NCBI GenBank assembly: GCA_027487485.1
Contig: JAIYDN010000049.1
Span: 124,001-188,000, forward strand
Source: Planctomycetaceae bacterium
GTDB lineage: Bacteria; Planctomycetota; Planctomycetia; Pirellulales; Pirellulaceae
Reading direction: 5' to 3'
DNA: 64,000 nt
Shown here: one piece after another, positions 50,101 to 59,100 of the stretch
Layout: the number at the start of each line of letters is the position of its first letter
Position numbering within the stretch: position 1 is the first letter of the stretch
Program-made: the position numbers and the translations under genes
The notes under the pieces: generated by a model
Seen by the model: the letters and a program-made list of their open reading frames with translations, nothing else
Databases searched by the model: none
What the model was told of the DNA's origin: nothing

Positions 50101-53100
50101 CCCCTGTATCCTTATCGACCTGGATGCTTCCGTTGCTGGTAATGCTGGTCGCATTCCGAACAACGATATACTTTTCGGTCGTACCATTACCACGGGATGT
50201 GACAGGTCCACCATTCGTGCCGTCAAACGTCAGCGACATGGTTCGGTCATGACCCATGTTGCGTTGGAAGTGTCCTCGGAAGGTCGATGAGCCAATAAAT
50301 GCAATCACATCGAACGGCGACTGATCGTTGTTTTGTCCAGCGTCCGCAAACCCTCGATAGCGGCCCAAACCGGCTTGAACCTGAGCGCCACGAATGTTGC
50401 CCGAGTTGATTCCCAAGTCGCCATGCGAACCACCCCCAACATCCATGGTTGGATCGTGGCCGTTGATGCCACCCAAAGCGATCGCTGAAACAGGAGCCAG
50501 CGGATTGGCCAACCCAAAATCTCCATTGTCGAGATTCTGTACGTTCAACATACCAGCCGCATTGATGGCGCCAGCAATCGCCCGAGCCATATCGGTGTAA
50601 TTGTAGTTCGGCCCGATGTAAACAGGAACGTTCCCAGCTTGAACGACTCCAGACCGAGTAAACTCGAACGTTCTCGAGCGGCTGGTGCTGTTCGCAAAGT
50701 CCGCCACTTGATCGATGGTGAAGGTCTCGCCGTCTTGATAAGCAGCAGGGTCCTGGGCCGTGATTACAAAACTCTCAGGCTTCAAAACCTTCAAATTCAA
50801 TGTGTATGCACCGCTCGTTGCGCCGCGGCGTCGATCCGCAAGAGACAAGGGGTCATAGTTAGTGTTGCCGGAGGCACTGATGGCTGCATAGTAAACCCCT
50901 GCAACACTTGCCGTGAAATCAGCGTAGGCATCCCGAGCTTGATTCTCACCTGGTGCGTTTCGATCGTCCGAAGTCGTAGTGTCAGCGCCAGTGGATACAA
51001 TCTGAGCGCGACCAGAAGCATCGAACACCTTCAGGGCGGAATCCAAGGTCGAGGTTGCCGTAGTGTCCACGTCGATGAGAACACGATCTCCCACGTTCAA
51101 GTAAAACTTGTACAAGTCGACATCCGACGATCCGGTCGAAAGAGGATCGGCACGCAATTCCCCATCCACGGTGTAGGTCGCCGTATTGGTTCCCGTTCCC
51201 TGCCAGGTCTCAGCGGCACCTGCGATGGTATCGTTAGAATCCGAATCGATGCGTTCCGCATTAAAGGATGCCCGTCCATCGTTACCGATGATCGTGTTAT
51301 TGACCGCTCGCATGAACGGAGCTGCTTGGTATTCACCCAGTCGGACAATCTGAAGAGGATTTCCTGCTCGACCACGGTATTCAATGAATTGTGGACCTTC
51401 GATAATGATCGAATTCTCGCTTCCCCCGAAGTTCGCAGGATCGGTCGGAAGAACAAACCCGCCCTCTGGCTCAACCCAACTGCGTATAACTTGAGTCGTT
51501 CCGTTCGTTACCAAGGTACTTGCATGGATTGCGTCACGAATCGACTTGACCACTTCATCGGTCGAATATCCCGATGGAGTATCAGGCGTCCTTAGGTAAA
51601 GCTGGCCCGCGTCTTCGCGATAATGGATCGGCACATTGTTCGCACCCCAACCATTTCCACCAACCACGCCGCTTCCAAGAATTCCCCCGCCTGGGTCGGC
51701 GCCCGACAAATCCTCGAACTCAAAGGTGACTCGCTGCCGTCCGTAGTCCAGAACCAACAAGTCCCCATCCGCATGGAAGGACCCGGAATGGTCAGGGAAC
51801 GCTGGGAAATTTTCGTTCTTGGCTATGTCATCGTTCTTGCCAGGAAATGCCGTGATTCGCCAAATCGGGGTTTGCCCCGATACATGGATCCCACCTAAAC
51901 CAGACGAATCCAAAATGTTATTCACGACGACCAAGCCGGGTGCAACACCAGCTCTTTCAGCAACCGAACCGGAACCAACTCCGAATGGAACTGTGTTCAG
52001 TACCGGTAACTTACGTGCATATTGCCCGCCCAAGGACGGAGCTCCCGCTTGGTTCGACAAGAACGTCGGACCGCCGACCAGATACAACGGTTGTGCCGCT
52101 CGTCCATCGGCGTAGTACAAATCCGCAGGACCAGAAAAAATACCGTAGTCGCGAGCGTCCGAAACGGTGGAGGCATTGACGATGAACTGACCTTGGTCGC
52201 GATGAATATTCACATCGCCAATACCCGTAAACACCAACACGCTACCGACTCCGAACAAGTCAGCTCCGCTAACGAATTCGACGTCGCCAACAAAATTCAC
52301 AATGGTGCTGGTTGCAGCTACCGCTGGGAACACGATCGGTCCATCGGTGTTTGCTACTGTAACGCGGAACCTGTTCTGAGTGAACATGGTGTTCACAGCA
52401 TCGCGGAATGCATCTGCTATTTGAACGCGAGTGCTGGTTGCCGAGATCGGTACAGGAGTGTTTCCAAAATCGAAGGTTCCATCGTAAGTGAATTGGAACC
52501 GAACTCGGTTTGAGCCGTCACTCAGTTCAACGACGCTCTTATCAGGAATAACAAGTCCGTCGGAAATTTGAACGGAAGTGCTGTTGGATCCTCGGTACAC
52601 GCTTGAAGTGCTTCGAGTCGCGTTGTCCGACTTGCGGATTTCTACTTGGTAATCGCCATTTCCACCACTAATGACCAGTCGATATCGGCCACGTGCCAGC
52701 GAAACAGGACCAATGAACGGATCGCGTGCTCCCACCGATCCTCGACTCAAGTCCGACAAATCGGAGCCCTTCATCGGACCAGGACGGTCGTCGATGATGT
52801 TGCTATCCAACGATGTAGCAATAATGTTGCCGCCAGGGCCAAACAACGTTGCAGTCAAGTCAGGTCGATTGAGCCCATCGGCGTAATCAACATCGATCGA
52901 GATCGGATATCGCGAAGTTCCACTGGCTCGAATCAAATCGATATCGCCAATGTCGAAAGTCATCACATTGGGTCGACCACCCGAAATCGCACCTGCGACG
53001 CTGATCGCTCCACGGTCCGACATGTGTACATTGCCCACATGGGTAATGTTGTCATCCGTTCCATCGAACATGCTTGCATTGGCTTCACCCGTCAATGGTG

Positions 53101-56100
53101 AATGGAAAGGCAAGCCCGAAGTATAAACGCCGTTGGTTGCGTACCGAATGTCGGCAAACTGGACCGTCGATCCAGGATACTCTTGCTGGTCTCGCAAACG
53201 TACTTGAACCGTGTAAGATCCGCTCGTGAGTCCGGCAGACGAATTCTCGACATTCAAGCTCTTGCTTCGAACTCGGAAGAAATAGCTGCTGGTGCTGCCA
53301 GCAACGCCAGGCAAGAGAATTCGAACAGCCGCATCCTTAGGATTCGTTGTATTGTCGTCCTTGAGCAATCCGGATTCGTTACGACGCGAAGCTGCATTCA
53401 CACGTCGCACAATCGGGTTCGCATTTCGCGAATCGATCAGCGGTGTTGTAAAGATCGTATCCGTACCTGCTTGCTCGTCGGTGCTATCGTCGCTTCGCGC
53501 CAACAAGTCTCCGTTCGCATTCAAGATTTCGATCACGGTATCCAACGAATACCGAGTGCTATCGATGTCGAACCAAACTTCGGTTCCGGCCGTTGCAACA
53601 AAGCTATAAACGTCCTGGTCGTTCGGTTCGCTCAAAACGCCGTTAACGACGTAACCCAAAGGTAGGTTCTCATCGGTCGTGGACTCGTTCGGGGCAAGCG
53701 CACCGAGATACTGAGCAGTAACCGCTGAATCATTTGATCCAGGAGCGACGGTGTCTGGTGGCTCAATTTCCATCGCAACAACCACGTGCCGGTCATTGCT
53801 GAAGGAATCAAACAGCATGCTACGCCAATCCCCAGGTCGTGGAATCGATGCAATGCCGTCGTTGTTTGTATCCGTTTGCGGGCGACCATCTGGTTGTGTA
53901 CCCGAGCCTACGGCGTCGTCACGTAAGCTGGTCAAAACCACAGGGAAGCCTGGCTGACCGATGACTTGAACTGTTCCCCCAACGCGATCGCTAACGCTGC
54001 TCAAACGTCCGGTGGCAGTAAAGCCCGTGCCCCGCTCCTTATCGAAATTGGAGCCCTGGCCTTCCATCTTGATCACCAACGACTCGTTGATAGCGCTTTG
54101 CAATCGAAGCCCACCGCTGTGCTCAAGATTCGAAACGGTGATCGAATCGAACAGAACGTGAACGATGTCGGTGTCATCCCAAACACTTTCGGTCGTCAGA
54201 ACATTTCGCTGAAGATCTCGAACAGCAAGAACTGTTTCATCGCGATTATTGGTGCTGGCGTCACCGCGCACTTCAAGTCCATTGATGCTGTTATTGAACA
54301 ACCGATTCTCTCGGAACAATGGACCACGGTTGGATTCCAAGGTCAAATTCTGATCAACATCGCCACTCTGCCGACCCGAATCGCCACGCAACTTGGCGTC
54401 CATCGAATTAGCATCAATCGTCAACGCACTTCCCGCATTGTTCTGGAAGACGTTTCCAATCACGATAGGCTGAGCACCTCGGATGAACACGGTGGAACCA
54501 CGGCTGGCGTTGTTCCCCAATGGGTAGTTCTCATTGGCTGGCCGACCCAATCGATCGATTGGTCCTTGACCGCCCATTCCATTTGCGTTGTTTTCGAAGG
54601 TCGTATGCGCTAGGCGACTTGTTGCCTGTTGCAGCTCAATCGTGCTGAACGCTTTGAAAGTACCTTCGATTCGGGATGAACCACCGGCGTATGCGACAAC
54701 GCCATGATCCAATTGCAAACTCGAACCAGGTGACGCATAGATACCGCTCCAGTCGCCCGGATTCGCATCCCGATCTTCGTTGAGCCCATTGTTGTTGGTA
54801 TCAAACGTACCGCCAATCCCAAACCGATCATCTTGCTTGCTGGTAAAGACCACACGGCCGCCATCAACACCCTCAGCAAGCAGTTGGGCACTGTGGCCGA
54901 TTTCGATTCTCGCACCTTCTAGCTTAATAATGGTTCCTGGATCGATTGCTAAGGATGCATCCAAGCGAGCTCGAGTGGTTCCCAACGAAGCAAGCTGAAG
55001 CGTACCCGTCAAGTTGGTACCATTATCGATGTAGCTAGTTGCAGACGCATCTTGGATGTCCGCAATAAGACGGAACGGTCCTGAACCGTTGCTTGCGCTT
55101 CGATAAATTCGGCGCGAAGCATAACCTGGCTGCAAGGCTGGAAGGTTGTTCAGATTGATCGAGCGATTTCCTGAAGCATTCGTAATCACGCTGGTTGGTG
55201 ACGAAGCCAAGCTCTCCCGTCCTGCCTCGTCCACCATCACAATCCGATAGGTGTAGCTGCCTGAAGGAAGAACATTCCCGGCGACTAGAGAAGTTGTTAC
55301 GCCGCGAACATCCGGACGATCGCGGAACAATCCCGCTTTGCTATCGCTCGTGGACGAAAGGGTTACTCCCAAATCCTCATAGCTAAAGCTATTGCCATCG
55401 AGCTCAGCCGCCAATACATAAGGCCCGGAACCACTGGCATTACTTCGGTACAGACGTCGACTTACAAACTCGCCCGTTACTCCCGGTAGACCCGTGATGC
55501 TAATCGCAGTCTGTGTTCCGGTCAAAACGACGTTTTGGGTCGGCTCGCTCGGTGGTGTTTCATACCCATTACTATCGACATAAGTAAGCTTGTAGTTGTA
55601 AGTACCAACTGCAAGAATACCACCTGTTCGACCTCGCATCGAAATCAAATTCGATGGCAACGTTGTTTCGTCCAACAAGGAAGCACCTGGCACACCTTGA
55701 ATCACGATGTTTTCGGATACTACGTGAACAATATCCACGTCATCGAATCGACCTGGAACTGTTAGCTCTCGCAATTCACCGCCAGCCACAGTGCTAACTC
55801 GAACGAACAGACCGTTGATCGAGTTCCTGGTCAAAATGTTATCATGGATCCTTGGACCGACCCGGTCGTAATCTGGAGTGAACGATCCTTTGCGCTGATA
55901 CGCTGGTTCGCTGAACAGTGTTTCACGGAAGCTGTCGGGGGTAGCACTCATGGCCGCATCAGCACCCAACGAAATCTTGTTGTAAGAAATCGTGGGTCGC
56001 ATGTCAGCGATCTGGATTGAATTAACAGTTTGTTGAACCGCGTCTACCACAACCGCACTAGAACCACCGTAGCGAATGTCAGCATGATTGACATACTGGC

Positions 56101-59100
56101 GGAAAATTCCTTCATCTTCTAAATCGAATCGACCTGCAGCAGCATCCAGATCTCTCTTGAACAACAATCCGCCCCAATTACCGGCTGCAGGTGTTGTTCT
56201 AGGCGAGTAATTATCGAAACCAATCGTTTCGTCCAACCAGGAAGTAAAGAACACACTTCCCGAAGCCATAGTTCCATCATTCATCTTGATCGCATTGCCT
56301 GCGCGATCCAGCAAAATGGGAGCCCCTAGAACCTGCAACGCACCGCCACTTCGGTCCACGCTCAACGATGAACTACCGACCCCAATTCGGGAGCGATTCA
56401 TCTTAAAGATCGCACCGGCATCGATCATCACGGTAACGCCCTTTGGCACATCCATGGTCGCACCGTCCGACAGCACTTCCCCATTCAACAAGCCAAAACC
56501 AATTTCATAGGCAAGGTTATCAGCGACTGTCTCAAGTCGATTGTCGGAGCCACTATTTCCAACAATACGAACGATGTCACCAGGCACAGCCGCAGCAAAC
56601 GCGTTCGCCACACCAGAACCAGCGATATTGTTAAACGGTCGAGCCAACGAACCGTCTGCGTTTGGACCAGCGGACTTGTCGACAAAAATGGTCTTGCCGG
56701 AAAGATCCACGATCGTCAAACCGGAAGATAGCTGAATGAGTCGCTCGCCTTGCAGAACAATTCTCGCACCATTCACCGTGGCTGTCACCCCAAGCTCGGT
56801 ACGGCTTGCGATAGCGGCTGCCAAGTTAGTAGCAAGCTCGGAAGCCGTGCTGGTAAGTGTGTACGGAATACGGGTGTTTCCGATTCCTACCGTCGAATCA
56901 ACGCTGAATTCAAAACGAACTTCCGCTCCGTTGGCACCACGAATGGTGATGAGCCTTTGCTCGAGATCTGCCGATCCACCTGCGTTGAAATTCAAAGCTC
57001 GATCAAGCGGCCGTGTTTGGAACCAGAAGTTATAAACACCACCAACCACTCCGTCCGAGTCTCCGTCCAATGCCAACGAAACATCGCCGCCAGGACCAGA
57101 AACATCTTGAAGAGAATCGCTGCTATCGGTTTGTGCACGGAACGTTAATCGTAAGTCGTACTTGCCTTCCGTACGTCCGCCAGTTCCAGTGCCCTGAATG
57201 GTAGCATCGTAATCGTCGTTTCCTGTCGACGTGACACCCAAATAATAAACACCCGATGACAAAGTCGTTCGGATCAACGAGTCATCACTGAAGTAGTTGT
57301 CATTCTGCGAGATTAATTCGAGCTCACCACCATTCAAGGTGATTGGCGAATAGGTGATATCTCTGTTCCCGAGGATTGTTGTCTCCGAACCAGATATGCG
57401 TGTGACCTTTACCAAAGATCGAGCAGCGGCGTTGTTGTCGATCGCGGTAAGCATTTGCACCAAAGTAGTCTCACTACCCACGGTGGAATTCAAATCGATC
57501 GTAATCGCATTCGGGAAAGCATTGACGATCGGCAAAGCACCAATCCCTCGATTGCTTCGCGTCACGAACACTTGCAAGTTATTCCCAAGCTTACCAGGCC
57601 GTACGGCTTCGAACTTCACTTGGACCCCTTGTCCAACGCCTAAGTTCGAAAGGGCCGAAGCTTGAACTTGCTTGTATAAAGCAAGTCGGCTATCCAAGGT
57701 GCTACTGTCGGCCAACCGTTCGGCAATCGTCTCGGCAACGAACACACCCGTTCGAGACGCGCCAGTGGCTCCGAAATCGATATCGAAGCGATACAAGTCG
57801 ATGTCGCTTCCTTCAGGTCGATGCAGGTATTGACCATGGATGATGTCTTGGTTGCCTGGGAAAACCGGCTCAAAATTTCGATCCGCGCTGGTCGGGAAAT
57901 TGATGAAACCATTATCCAATCGCAACAACTGAGATGGATCTAAGTTGCCAGCTCGCGACAGGCCCAACATAAAACCAATGCTTGCTGCTGCTGCACGAGT
58001 TAGGTTCTCGCCGTAGTTGTCATTCCAAATATTATTCGCAGAGAACACCGCCAAACTATTTTGATAGGTTGGGTCGATGCGTACACCCCATTGACCATGG
58101 ATCTCAACGTTAGGTCCTGTTCCCAGAGCGTTGACGGTGCCCAAGGCAACCGTGAGACCACTGTTGGCTGTTTCTACAAATTGAACGCCCAGTTGATTCG
58201 ACCAAAGGGTGAACGCTTCCCGGATTCGATCCTTTTGTTTTTCTGTGATCGCATTGAAAACAGGGGTCACACCGTCAAAGCCATAGTTTGCACGGAAATT
58301 GTAATAGACCGTTCGGATACCAGGGAAATCATCTCCGCCGAAGTCCGGATTGATGTGATTTTCCATCTGCTCCGGAACAATTCGTTGCGCTGGATCGTTG
58401 CTGGCGCCAGCAAGATCCAAATCATGAACTTCAGGATCAATCGTCGAACTCAACAACAAGCTTGTCAACGGAACATTTGCCGAGCCAATCGTTCCCAAAT
58501 TGGTTGCGGTATCGAAAGAACTGCCCATTCCGAACAAAGTTACTGGCGAGTAATTGATTGGCCGATTGCTAACCAATCGCGATCCATCACTGCCTGGTTC
58601 CAAAGTTGTCTTGATCAACGCCGAGGACGCTGGATTGGATTCCAACGCCAATATCAAATCATTGACCGTGACCGTGCTTCCACCGTAATTGACACGGATC
58701 GCTTGGCCTGTGACCGTAACGCTTGGAGTTGCCAACACGCCCGTATTGACAAACGATACCGAAATGCCTGAACCAGCTTCTCCAATCGCCTTCGAGGTAA
58801 ACCGGACCTTCGCAACGCCATTGGTGTTCAAATCGGAAATCGCGGTCGCTGTTGCTTCGGATCGAACCGGCGCCATCGGCGTAGTCTCGCGCGTTCCAAT
58901 ACGCAAGCGGAACGTGCTCGAAGGAACCGTTGGGCCTGGAAGCAAGTCGAGATCGTTCGCGAAGACCAACGTCGCTGTGTTGGCCGATGCGTTGTAGCGA
59001 ACGGAGACTGGCAAGAACGCTGGAAGATCGTCCGTGTTGCGGACCGTATCCGAAGTGTAGATCAGTTGGTAGAAAGCTGGATTCTCAACGCTTCGAGCGG

